Assembly (NCBI GenBank): GCA_903916205.1
Contig: CAIWVX010000486.1
Coordinates: 1-5,203 of the forward strand
Source: an uncultured beta proteobacterium
Lineage (GTDB): Bacteria > Pseudomonadota > Gammaproteobacteria > Burkholderiales > Rhodocyclaceae
Direction: 5' to 3'
Length of the DNA: 5,203 bases
Positions 1-5,203 of this stretch are shown here, in pieces. The position numbers and the translations under genes are program-made. Numbering within the stretch: position 1 is the stretch's first letter; each line of letters opens with the position of its first letter. A model generated the notes under the pieces. The model saw only the letters and a list, made by a program, of their open reading frames with translations. It searched no databases and was not told where the DNA came from.

Positions 1-309
1 GAACTGAACGACTTCACCGACACCGCCGCTTTATGCGACCTAATGGATCTCGTCATCAGCATTGATACCAGCGTGGCCCATCTCTCTGGCGCGCTCGGCA
101 AACCGACTTGGGTTTTGCTGCCCTATGTACCCGATTGGCGCTGGTTACTGGATCGGGACGACAGCCCTTGGTATGCCAGCGTCAGGCTGTTTCGTCAGCC
201 CAAGCCTAGCGACTGGGAGAGTGCGTTGGAGCGGGTTCATGATGCGCTTCTTAGCCAATTCGGTGGTGAAGCACTTTACCTTGAGCAGGCCAAAACACTT
301 CACCAGTAG
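1..309 (+). CDS. C-terminal part of a GT9-like glycosyltransferase of the TPR-glycosyltransferase type (5' end outside window)
   Basis: The reading frame is open from base 1 to a TAG at 307-309 and gives the last 102 residues of a longer protein. Residues 15-50 carry the pattern MDLVISIDTSVAHLSGALGK followed by PTWVLLPYVPDWRW. This resembles the C-terminal nucleotide-sugar-binding half of GT-B glycosyltransferases related to the ADP-heptose/GT9 family, where an Asp/Thr-Ser-x-x-His-Leu segment and a Gly-Lys-Pro turn line the donor site. The stretch DRDDSPWYASVRLFRQP, then DWESALERV, is typical of family members with N-terminal TPRs, which act in the cytoplasm on surface polysaccharide or protein glycosylation. 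The acceptor cannot be told from this fragment. The transferase domain appears to end near residue 86. Residues 90-102 (EALYLEQAKTLHQ) instead read like helix A of a TPR, which continues in frame beyond the stop. The true end of the ancestral gene is therefore uncertain. Confidence 0.8.
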   Translation, partial: ELNDFTDTAALCDLMDLVISIDTSVAHLSGALGKPTWVLLPYVPDWRWLLDRDDSPWYASVRLFRQPKPSDWESALERVHDALLSQFGGEALYLEQAKTLHQ

Positions 310-417
310 GGTCAGATTAGCCAAGCTCAAGCTGTCTATCAAGAAATTCTGAAGACCCAGCTAAGACATGCTGACAGTCTCCATAGACTGGGGGTGACTT
401 ACTTCCGGCGGGCATAG
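310..417 (+). pseudogene. TPR remnant in frame with the upstream glycosyltransferase, behind a TAG stop
   Basis: Reading straight on past the TAG at 307-309 gives GQISQAQAVYQEIL, then KTQLRHADSLHRLGV, then TYFRRA and another stop (TAG 415-417, followed by TGA). This fits the TPR consensus of TPR-glycosyltransferases, G-x-[IL]-x-Q-A-x3-Y-x2-IL-x5-HAD-[AS]-LH-x-LGV. The helix just before the stop (EALYLEQAKTLHQ) supplies the missing start of the unit, so the stop sits where a Gln codon would be expected; CAG to TAG is one change. No start codon with a ribosome binding site is visible inside the fragment. I read it as the broken 5' end of a second TPR-glycosyltransferase gene, or a TPR extension cut by a nonsense mutation. 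It also contains a 6-bp hairpin (cagtct/agactg, 375-390). Confidence 0.6.
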
Positions 418-528
418 TGATAGCCGCCAGCGCGTCTAGAGCACCCCCCAGCCGGTGTTGATCGACCACAGGTGTGTATTGACCATATCTTCGCTATAGA
501 GCCTAAAACGGCTTACTTGAGTCGTTAC

Positions 529-548
529 GCCAATTGTTTTTAATTGGC
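529..548. repeat. Perfect 7-bp hairpin gccaatt-gttttt-aattggc
   Basis: The arms gccaatt (529-535) and aattggc (542-548) are exact inverted repeats around a 6-base loop. No T-run follows, so it is not a convincing intrinsic terminator. It directly abuts the first copy of the gcccgtccc direct repeat (547-555), so both may belong to one small repeat element. Confidence 0.4.
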
Positions 549-585
549 CCGTCCCGTGTCTTCCCGATTTATCCCCGCCCGTCCC
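547..585. repeat. Pair of 9-bp direct repeats gcccgtccc, 30 bp apart
   Basis: The word gcccgtccc occurs at 547-555 and 577-585, exactly 30 bases apart, in a GC-rich patch next to very AT-rich DNA. Similar cccgtccc words occur in REP-like intergenic repeats of proteobacteria, but I cannot confirm such a family here. Confidence 0.3.
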
Positions 586-600
586 ATTGATCTCGTTCCT

Positions 601-666
601 CTGCATGCGGATCAGCTCAGCTTTTTCGGCATGGCTCAGTCGACTCAGTTCAGGCCGTGCATCCAT
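601..666 (-). pseudogene. Possible remnant of an IS66-type transposase N-terminus
   Basis: Reading the minus strand from an ATG at 664-666 gives MDARPELSRLSHAEKAELI. This resembles the start of IS66-family transposases (TnpC), often of the form PDLSxLSHAEKDxLI. After about 22 residues the similarity ends and the frame runs through low-complexity Gly/Arg-rich sequence to a stop at 436-438. The expected coiled coil, the zinc-binding region and the DDE catalytic domain of a roughly 500-residue transposase are all absent. At best this is a 5' stub. The match is short and from memory, so chance similarity remains possible. No terminal inverted repeats or target duplication could be placed with confidence. 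Confidence 0.3.
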
Positions 667-719
667 GCCTTTTTTCGGCGGATATGGGGTTCTGCCCTCT
701 CCGCTGACCTTTATCCCTC

Positions 720-745
720 GCCAAAAAAATTTTTTGGCTTGTTTT
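720..745 (+). terminator. Terminator-like A/T palindrome followed by T-rich DNA
   Basis: gccaaaaaa (720-728) and ttttttggc (730-738) are exact inverted repeats around one base, followed by ttgttttt. On the + strand this could stop transcription entering from the left before the dcw promoter. The stem has only three G-C pairs at its base, and a realistic loop would use up several A/T pairs, so it would be weak. Confidence 0.3.
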
Positions 746-863
746 TCCTTTTATTGTAACAAATCACTTTAACTTGCATTTTTTGAGCCTTGTTTTTTAA
801 ACAAATCTTTTTGTATAAATTTTTCAAAAATGCGATATAAGTCCTTGTAGCCATTGGATAAAC
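741..863. other. AT-rich tract upstream of the dcw promoter, with nested inverted repeats
   Basis: Only 22 of the 100 bases from 741 to 840 are G or C, in sharp contrast to the coding regions on both sides. It contains an inverted repeat ttgttt-ttt-aaacaa (790-804), nested inside a longer imperfect one, gcattttttga (776-786) with tcaaaaatgc (824-833). No gene is visible. AT-rich DNA just upstream of a promoter can act as an UP element for RNA polymerase or bind H-NS-type proteins. Either role is inference. Confidence 0.45.
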
Positions 864-893
864 TTGAAAAAAACAGCTTGCATTGCCAATAAT
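864..893 (+). promoter_or_regulatory. Candidate sigma70 promoter of the dcw operon (PmraZ)
   Basis: TTGAAA (864-869) matches the -35 consensus at 5 of 6 positions and AATAAT (888-893) matches the -10 consensus at 5 of 6, with an 18-base spacer. Transcription would start near 900, just before the MraZ repeats, as expected for an autorepressed promoter. An alternative is TTGCAT (878-883) with TATAAA (899-904) at a 15-base spacing, which would place the -10 inside the first repeat. Both options lie upstream of the only open frame of the cluster that lacks a close upstream gene. Confidence 0.5.
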
Positions 894-901
894 CGTACTA
901 T

Positions 902-931
902 AAAGTGGAGGTTCGTGTGAAAAAGTGGTGT
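902..931 (+). promoter_or_regulatory. MraZ operator: three direct repeats at 10-bp spacing
   Basis: The sequence reads AAAGTGG (902-908), agg, TTCGTGT (912-918), gaa, AAAGTGG (922-928), tgt, so the GTG cores at 905, 915 and 925 are exactly one helical turn apart. This matches the described MraZ binding sites: repeated AAAGTG[G/T] with N3 spacers in mycoplasmas, and TGGG-type repeats with 5-base spacers in E. coli. The first and third copies are identical and the middle one deviates at two positions of its AAA lead and in its last base. The site lies 40 bases before mraZ and overlaps or directly follows the proposed transcription start, which fits autorepression of the operon. The match is seen directly; binding is inferred. 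Confidence 0.75.
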
Positions 932-955
932 TAGCGATTCATTTTGCAAATTAGC

Positions 956-962
956 GAAGGGG
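956..962 (+). promoter_or_regulatory. Ribosome binding site of mraZ (gaagggg)
   Basis: The purine-rich gaagggg lies 6 bases before the GTG at 969. No ATG in the frame gives the conserved MraZ N-terminus (EFQGA...), so this site decides for the GTG start. Confidence 0.6.
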
Positions 963-968
963 CTGGGT

Positions 969-1415
969 GTGGAGTTTCAAGGGGCGACTGCGTTAAGTAT
1001 TGATGCCAAAGGACGGCTGGCGATTCCAACACGTCATCGGGAGTCGCTCGTTGAGGTTTCTGGCGGGCAATTGGTCCTTACGGCGCATCCACACCGTTGT
1101 CTTTTGCTTTATCCCGCCCCGGCCTGGGAGCCGATTCGCACCAAAGTTTTATCCGCCTCAAGTTTTAATCCGCAATCCGCCGGTATCAAACGTCTATTGG
1201 TGGGTATGGCGCTTGATGAAACGCTCGATTCGGCGGGCCGTCTTCTTGTTGCCCCTGAGTTACGCCGATACGCTCAACTTGAAAAACAGGTTTGGCTGGT
1301 AGGGCAAGGAAGTCATTTCGAAATTTGGTCGGATGCCGGTTGGCAGAAACAACAGGCCGAAGTGTTTGCTTTGGGCGATCAATTGCCGCCGGGTTTAGAG
1401 GACTTAGCGCTGTGA
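969..1415 (+). CDS. mraZ: Transcriptional regulator MraZ
   Basis: MraZ is a DNA-binding protein of the AbrB-like (SpoVT-AbrB) fold. It forms ring-shaped oligomers and represses the dcw operon in which it is encoded. The 148-residue product has the two family repeats, each with its DxxxR signature: DAKGR at residues 12-16 and DSAGR at 87-91. Each is followed by the usual [IV]P/AP segment (LAIPTRHR and LLVAPELR). The N-terminal [10 protein letters not shown] and the C-terminal [12 protein letters not shown] are also typical, and the length is close to the usual 145-155 residues. The start is GTG, placed by the ribosome binding site at 956-962 and by the conserved N-terminus. It is the first gene of the operon, preceded by its own operator (902-931), and overlaps rsmH by GTGA. 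Nothing is missing or broken. Confidence 0.95.
   Translation: MEFQGATALSIDAKGRLAIPTRHRESLVEVSGGQLVLTAHPHRCLLLYPAPAWEPIRTKVLSASSFNPQSAGIKRLLVGMALDETLDSAGRLLVAPELRRYAQLEKQVWLVGQGSHFEIWSDAGWQKQQAEVFALGDQLPPGLEDLAL
1397..1402 (+). promoter_or_regulatory. Ribosome binding site of rsmH inside the mraZ 3' end
   Basis: agagga lies 9 bases before the GTG at 1412 and within the last codons of mraZ. It supports the GTG that overlaps the mraZ stop as the rsmH start, instead of in-frame codons further upstream inside mraZ. Confidence 0.5.
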
Positions 1416-2365
1416 GCGATGTCGCTTTACATCAGACCGTTTTGTTATCCGAAGCGGTGGCGGCGCTGGACCTCCAGCCTTCTGGAACGTACGTTGACGG
1501 AACGTTTGGTCGAGGTGGTCACAGCCGGGCGCTTCTCAAACACTTGGGGCCAACCGCTCGCTTGTTGGCGCTGGATCGTGACCCGCAGGCGATCGCCGTT
1601 GCCCAAGCCATAAATGATCACCGATTGACGGTGTTGCATCGCTGTTTTGGTGAGTTGTCGCTGGCGATGCAACAGGCAGGAATTGAATTTGTGAACGGGG
1701 TGCTCTTAGATATCGGAGTGTCTTCGCCACAGATTGATGAAGGGGAGCGAGGCTTTAGTTTTCGCTTTGATGCGCCGCTTGATATGCGCATGGATACCAC
1801 GCAAGGCGAAACTGCCGCTGCATTTCTGGCTGTTGCCAGCATAAAAGAACTTACGGAGGTTATACGAGATTATGGCGAAGAACGGTTTGCTTTCCAGATT
1901 GCAAAGAAGATTGTGGCTACTCGGATCGAGCGGCCTATTACAACCACAGGTGAACTTGCCGCGCTTGTACGCGAGACCGTGCGGACCCGTGAGCCCGGCC
2001 AGGACTCGGCGACGCGTACCTTTCAAGCTCTACGGATTCACGTCAATCAAGAGCTAGAACAGCTGGCCTTGGCTTTGCCGCAAGCGATGAATGCGCTGGC
2101 ACATAATGGACGGCTGGTGGTAATCAGCTTCCATTCGCTTGAAGATCGTATCGTCAAGCGCTTCATGCGCGAACATTCAAATAGCGATAATTTGCCGAAA
2201 AATTTGCCTTTGCGTTCAGTCGATCTGCCGCCTCCCAAGCTAACGCTGATCGGCAAGCCGGTTAGAGCCAGTGCCAATGAAATCGCCGCTAACCCGAGAG
2301 CTCGCAGTGCCGTGATGCGCATCGCTCAACGTTGCAGGTCGACTTCCGTCAGGACGGAGCACTGA
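1412..2365 (+). CDS. rsmH: 16S rRNA (cytosine(1402)-N(4))-methyltransferase RsmH (MraW)
   Basis: RsmH uses S-adenosylmethionine to methylate N4 of C1402 in the ribosomal P site of 16S rRNA; it acts in the cytoplasm on the small subunit. Starting from GTG 1412, the product has 317 residues, close to the family's usual 310-320. The N-terminal [10 protein letters not shown] (7-16) is conserved. The SAM-binding Rossmann fold shows [12 protein letters not shown] (27-38) as motif I, LALDRDP (52-58) as motif II, and [12 protein letters not shown] (98-109). [16 protein letters not shown] (113-128), [15 protein letters not shown] (201-215), [14 protein letters not shown] (238-251) and the C-terminal [14 protein letters not shown] are all family signatures. 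The frame stays open upstream into mraZ, but only the GTG overlapping the mraZ stop (GTGA, 1412-1415) yields the conserved N-terminus. It is one base from ftsL. No key residue appears to be missing. Confidence 0.96.
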   Translation: MSDVALHQTVLLSEAVAALDLQPSGTYVDGTFGRGGHSRALLKHLGPTARLLALDRDPQAIAVAQAINDHRLTVLHRCFGELSLAMQQAGIEFVNGVLLDIGVSSPQIDEGERGFSFRFDAPLDMRMDTTQGETAAAFLAVASIKELTEVIRDYGEERFAFQIAKKIVATRIERPITTTGELAALVRETVRTREPGQDSATRTFQALRIHVNQELEQLALALPQAMNALAHNGRLVVISFHSLEDRIVKRFMREHSNSDNLPKNLPLRSVDLPPPKLTLIGKPVRASANEIAANPRARSAVMRIAQRCRSTSVRTEH

Positions 2366-2366
2366 A

Positions 2367-2642
2367 ATGATCCGCTTGAATGTTCTCTTGCTGATTGCCG
2401 CTGTTTTTTGTGCGCTGAGTGTGGTCACCTCGCAACACCAAGCGCGCAAGCTTTTTCAGGGACTTGAATTTGAGCAAGAGCGGGCTAAACAGCTTGAAGT
2501 CGAATTTGGGCAATTGCAACTGGAATTGTCGACTTGGGCGACTTCACCGCGTATCGAAAAAATCGCCCGTGAAAAGCTCAAGATGATTGTGCCACAAGCC
2601 CCCAAGATTATTTCCGGCACCGCTAAAGGAGCTGCGCAATGA
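2367..2642 (+). CDS. ftsL: Cell division protein FtsL
   Basis: FtsL is a small bitopic inner-membrane protein of the divisome. It pairs with FtsB through a periplasmic coiled coil, joins FtsQ, and helps activate FtsW-FtsI. The 91-residue product has a very short cytoplasmic tail (MIRLN), one transmembrane helix at about residues 5-21 (VLLLIAAVFCALSVVTS), a charged heptad-like stretch at about 27-56 (RKLFQGLEFEQERAKQLEVE and on) suited to a coiled coil, and the motif SPRIEKIAREKLKM (60-73) typical of betaproteobacterial FtsL. The ATG follows the rsmH stop by one base, with ggag (2356-2359) 7 bases ahead. It overlaps ftsI by ATGA. FtsL diverges strongly between species, so position in the cluster and topology carry much of the call. 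Confidence 0.93.
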   Translation: MIRLNVLLLIAAVFCALSVVTSQHQARKLFQGLEFEQERAKQLEVEFGQLQLELSTWATSPRIEKIAREKLKMIVPQAPKIISGTAKGAAQ

Positions 2643-4426
2643 TCAATTTTAAAGGGCCAAAGTCGCATAAATTCGCGGAGAGTCCGTTGCTCAAGTTGCG
2701 CTTGCCGAGTTGGCGTTCGCGGCTTATGGCTTTGCTTATTCTGGCTTGTTTTGCGGTGCTGATCGGACGCTCATTCTATTTGCAAGTGCTCAATAATGAT
2801 TTTCTCCAAGAAAAAGGGGAGTCACGTTACCGCCGTGAGCTTGAAATTTCAGCCTCACGGGGGCGCATTTCTGATCGTCATGGCGATGTGCTGGCGATTT
2901 CAACGCCGACGAAATCAATTTGGGCGATTCCTGCCGACGCGCGTCTAACACCGCCGCAAATAAAGCAACTAGCGGACTTGCTGGAGATGGACACCAAGGA
3001 GCTGTCGCGCAAACTTTCGACGGAGAAAAATTTTGTATTTCTCCGCCGCCAGCTTTCGCCAGAGGTCGGTGATCGGGTCGCGGCGCTCAAGCTTCCGGGC
3101 ATTGGGCAAGATAAGGAATACCGGCGTTATTACCCCACCGGAGAAATGACGGCACACATGGTTGGTTTTACCGATGTGGATGACAAAGGGCGCGAGGGCA
3201 TTGAATTGGCGTATCAGAAGCAGTTACTCGGATATCCCGGCAGCCGTAGCGTGATCAAAGATCGGCGCGGTCAAATCGTTGAGGACGTAGGCTCGATCCG
3301 CTTGCCGCAAGACGGGCATGATATTCGTCTAGCGCTTGATTCAAAGATTCAGTATCTCGCCTATAGCCAGCTTAAACAGTCAGTAATCGACAATAAAGCC
3401 AAGGCCGGTGGCGTGGTGGTGCTTGATGCCAAGAGTGGAGAAATTCTCGCTTTGGCCAATTGGCCGACCTATAACCCGAATAATCGAGAGCGCCTAAATG
3501 GCGCTCAACTGCGTAATCGAGCACTCACCGACACCTATGAACCGGGGTCAGTGATGAAGCCGTTTACGGTGGCCTTAGCGCTTGATCAAACTAAAGTTCG
3601 CTTCAATACGGTGATTGATTGCGCCCCAGGTAAGCTAACTATTGGCACCGCTACAATTTCTGATGCCCATCAGCATGGGGCGTTAACTGTCGCACAAGTG
3701 ATTCAAAAGTCATCAAACGTAGGTACCGCTAAGATCTCTAGAATGCTTTTGCCGCATCAAATGTGGGACATGTTTAACGCCGTCGGCTTTGGACAAACCT
3801 CCCAACTTGGTTTTCCGGGCGAAGTCAGTGGGCGTCTGCGGCCTTGGAAATCCTGGCGACCGATTGAGCAAGCCACGATGTCATATGGTCATGGAATATC
3901 GGTATCGCTCATGCAAATGGCACGCGCCTATTCGGTATTTGCCCGTGATGGCGATATGGTTCCACTGACCTTGACCAAGCTCGATACGCTGCCAACAGGT
4001 ACGACGCAGGTTTTCACCCAGCAAGCAGCGCATGAAGTCCGGGCAATGCTCGAACTGGCCGTGCTGCCTGGCGGTACGGCACCCAAGGCGCAGGTTCCAG
4101 GCTACCGAGTCGCCGGAAAAACAGGAACAGCGTATAAAGTTGAAGGGGGTCGATATGCCAAAAAATATGTCGCTTCTTTCGTCGGCTTTGCCCCTGCCTC
4201 CGATCCGCGTTTGATTGTTGCGGTGATGATTGATGAGCCGGGTGGCTTACAGCACTTTGGCGGCGATGTTGCCGGGCCAGTCTTCGCTAACGTAATGAGT
4301 GGAGCCTTGCGAACATTAGGCATTCCCCCCGATTTGCCGCTGCGGGCCGAGACCAATCAACCCGCTGTCAAACTTGCACAGAAACCAAGTGCGCCGTTTC
4401 CCGCTGCGGCCAAGGGGCATCTATGA
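2639..4426 (+). CDS. ftsI: Septal peptidoglycan transpeptidase FtsI (penicillin-binding protein 3)
   Basis: FtsI is the class B penicillin-binding protein that cross-links peptidoglycan at the division septum, together with the glycosyltransferase FtsW. The 595-residue product has a basic cytoplasmic tail, one membrane helix at about residues 29-47 (LMALLILACFAVLIGRSFY), a PBP dimerisation/pedestal domain from about 70 to 220 (ASRGRISDRHGDVLA, EYRRYYPTGEMTAHMVGF, GREGIEL) and a C-terminal transpeptidase domain. All three active-site motifs are present: S304-V-M-K307 in EPGSVMKPF, S358-S-N360 in KSSNVG, and K494-T-G496 in AGKTGTAYK. The ATG overlaps the ftsL stop (ATGA 2639-2642) and has aaaggag (2625-2631) 7 bases ahead. 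The C-terminal 25 residues are Pro/Ala/Lys-rich and probably unstructured. The length is close to the usual 580 or so. The gene overlaps murE by ATGA. It is intact, with no sign of truncation. Confidence 0.97.
   Translation: MINFKGPKSHKFAESPLLKLRLPSWRSRLMALLILACFAVLIGRSFYLQVLNNDFLQEKGESRYRRELEISASRGRISDRHGDVLAISTPTKSIWAIPADARLTPPQIKQLADLLEMDTKELSRKLSTEKNFVFLRRQLSPEVGDRVAALKLPGIGQDKEYRRYYPTGEMTAHMVGFTDVDDKGREGIELAYQKQLLGYPGSRSVIKDRRGQIVEDVGSIRLPQDGHDIRLALDSKIQYLAYSQLKQSVIDNKAKAGGVVVLDAKSGEILALANWPTYNPNNRERLNGAQLRNRALTDTYEPGSVMKPFTVALALDQTKVRFNTVIDCAPGKLTIGTATISDAHQHGALTVAQVIQKSSNVGTAKISRMLLPHQMWDMFNAVGFGQTSQLGFPGEVSGRLRPWKSWRPIEQATMSYGHGISVSLMQMARAYSVFARDGDMVPLTLTKLDTLPTGTTQVFTQQAAHEVRAMLELAVLPGGTAPKAQVPGYRVAGKTGTAYKVEGGRYAKKYVASFVGFAPASDPRLIVAVMIDEPGGLQHFGGDVAGPVFANVMSGALRTLGIPPDLPLRAETNQPAVKLAQKPSAPFPAAAKGHL
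4412..4417 (+). promoter_or_regulatory. Ribosome binding site of murE (aagggg)
   Basis: aagggg ends 5 bases before the ATG at 4423 and lies in the ftsI 3' end. The next in-frame ATG (4438) has no such element in front of it, so this site favours the overlapping start. Confidence 0.5.
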
Positions 4427-5203
4427 CGCCGGCAACGATGGGGGTTGCCCTAAATCCAAATCAAGTGCTCAGGCAACTGGCCGCGCTTGGCGTGCAACCG
4501 GAGGGGGTTGTTGATGACAGTCGTCAAGTGCTTCCCGGCGATTTGTTTGTGGCCTATCCCGGTGATTTAGCCGATGGCCGAAACTATATCGCCGAGGCCA
4601 TTACCAGAAAAGCAACAGCAGTACTCTGGGAAAATGACGGTGAATTTATCTGGAATCCCGAATGGCCGCTGGTCAATATCCCAGTCAATGGACTCAAAAA
4701 ATTATGCGGCCCGCTAGCTCAACGAATATTTGGTGAGCCTAGCGAACGCTTATCGCTCATCGCGATTACCGGCACCAATGGCAAAACGACCATCAGTCAA
4801 TGGCTGGGACGGCTCTATCCACGCCAATGCGCGATCATTGGAACGCTCGGTGCAGGGTTTGCAGATCGGATGATCGACACCGGGTTCACCACCCCCGAGG
4901 CCGCCACTTTGGCGCGCTATCTCAAGCAATTTTCAGACGCCGGGGCGCAAGCCTGTGCGCTGGAAGCCAGTTCTATCGGCATCGCCGAGGGGCGAATTGA
5001 CGGTGCGCGAGTCGATGTAGCGGTATTTACCAATTTGACCCGTGATCATCTTGATTACCACGGGTCAATCGAAAATTATGCGGCGACCAAAGCACAATTA
5101 TTTACCTGGTCGCGCTTGCGCTTGGCGGTGATCAATATTGACGATCCCTTTGGCCGTCAATTAGCCGCCAGCACTACCGCCACCAAGGTGTTGGTGTACA
5201 CGC
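4423..5203 (+). CDS. murE: UDP-N-acetylmuramoyl-tripeptide synthetase MurE, N-terminal and central domains (3' end outside window)
   Basis: MurE is the cytoplasmic ATP-dependent ligase that adds the third amino acid, meso-diaminopimelate in most Gram-negative bacteria, to UDP-MurNAc-L-Ala-D-Glu. The first 260 residues are visible, of a usual 490-510. The N-terminal uridine-binding domain shows DDSRQVLPGDLFVAYPG (31-47). The ATP-binding P-loop is ITGTNGKTT (115-123). IIGTLGAGF (138-146) and TTPE (156-159) contact the substrate in known MurE structures. EASSIGIAEGR (181-191) and FTNLTRDHLDYHGS (202-215) are signatures of the ligase family, and K223 in ATKAQLF is a candidate for the carbamylated lysine. 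The residues that select the amino acid (DNPR motif) lie beyond the window, so diaminopimelate specificity is inferred. ATG 4423 overlaps the ftsI stop (ATGA); ATG 4438 is a weaker alternative. Confidence 0.95.
   Translation, partial: MTPATMGVALNPNQVLRQLAALGVQPEGVVDDSRQVLPGDLFVAYPGDLADGRNYIAEAITRKATAVLWENDGEFIWNPEWPLVNIPVNGLKKLCGPLAQRIFGEPSERLSLIAITGTNGKTTISQWLGRLYPRQCAIIGTLGAGFADRMIDTGFTTPEAATLARYLKQFSDAGAQACALEASSIGIAEGRIDGARVDVAVFTNLTRDHLDYHGSIENYAATKAQLFTWSRLRLAVINIDDPFGRQLAASTTATKVLVYT

Larger units (their letters stand above)
418..719. other. Non-coding stretch between the glycosyltransferase remnant and the dcw control region
   Basis: No open frame on either strand here has a recognisable complete protein together with a plausible ribosome binding site. 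The visible content is a short minus-strand match to a transposase N-terminus (601-666), a 7-bp hairpin (529-548), two copies of gcccgtccc (547-555 and 577-585), and a GC-rich inverted repeat ggcgg/ccgcc (408-412 and 424-428) at the left border. The mix looks like worn accessory DNA, which is an inference. Confidence 0.5.

Noticed and set aside
375..390. Hairpin cagtct-ccat-agactg as a terminator
   Set aside because: The stem is only 6 bp, no T-run follows, and it lies within the TPR-coding remnant, so it is probably chance.
436..666. Minus-strand open frame of 76 residues taken as a whole gene
   Set aside because: Only about the first 20 residues resemble anything. The rest is low-complexity and crosses the repeat and hairpin cluster, so I report just the stub.
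544..759. Plus-strand open frames of 71 and 61 residues in the non-coding stretch
   Set aside because: There is no ribosome binding site, the composition is skewed (Phe/Ser/Pro-rich from T- and C-rich DNA), they run through the A/T palindrome, and no family is recognisable.
811..841. Second promoter, TTGTAT (811-816) with TATAAG (836-841)
   Set aside because: The -35 matches only 3 of 6 positions and the spacer is 19 bases. In such AT-rich DNA a -10-like word is expected by chance, and the 864-893 candidate is better placed.
905..934. Nine-codon leader frame starting at GTG 905 (MEVRVKKWC)
   Set aside because: There is no ribosome binding site ahead of it, it lies within the MraZ repeats and close to the likely transcription start, and the repeats explain the sequence better than a leader peptide does.
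1292..1411. Upstream in-frame extension of rsmH (40 more residues inside mraZ)
   Set aside because: It would overlap mraZ by over 120 bases and has no family similarity; the RsmH N-terminus begins at the GTG at 1412, which has a ribosome binding site.
4800..5000. Plus-strand open frame of 66 residues inside murE
   Set aside because: It is an out-of-frame shadow of murE, whose frame runs on with clear MurE motifs to the window edge.

Overview
The window looks like chromosomal DNA of a Gram-negative proteobacterium, most likely a betaproteobacterium. This is inferred from gene order and protein style, such as the MurE signatures DDSR...GDLFVAYPG and EASSIG and the RsmH/FtsI sequences; no search was run. 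Its main content is the 5' end of the division and cell wall (dcw) cluster, in the order mraZ - rsmH (mraW) - ftsL - ftsI - murE. All genes are on the + strand and murE runs off the right edge.

Bases 1-309 hold the C-terminal end of a GT9-like glycosyltransferase that starts outside the window. Its last residues turn into the first helix of a TPR. The same reading frame continues past a TAG stop (307-309) as the rest of a clear TPR unit (310-414). This suggests a decayed or recombined member of the TPR-glycosyltransferase family.

Bases 418-968 contain no intact gene. They hold small repeats and hairpins, a weak match on the minus strand to a transposase N-terminus (601-666), a terminator-like palindrome (720-745), a tract that is 78% A/T (741-840), and the control region of the dcw operon. 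That region combines a sigma70-type promoter (864-893) with three 7-bp repeats at exact 10-bp spacing (902-928) that match the known MraZ operator pattern.

Bases 969-5203 are an almost gapless operon. mraZ/rsmH, ftsL/ftsI and ftsI/murE overlap by 4 bases (GTGA, ATGA, ATGA), and rsmH and ftsL are separated by one base, so translational coupling is likely. MraZ would repress its own operon. RsmH methylates 16S rRNA. FtsL and FtsI are divisome membrane proteins (scaffold and septal transpeptidase). MurE makes the peptidoglycan precursor in the cytoplasm. The genes appear intact and conventional. I see no convincing new biological system here; the points worth a second look are the interrupted TPR fragment and the well-formed MraZ operator.
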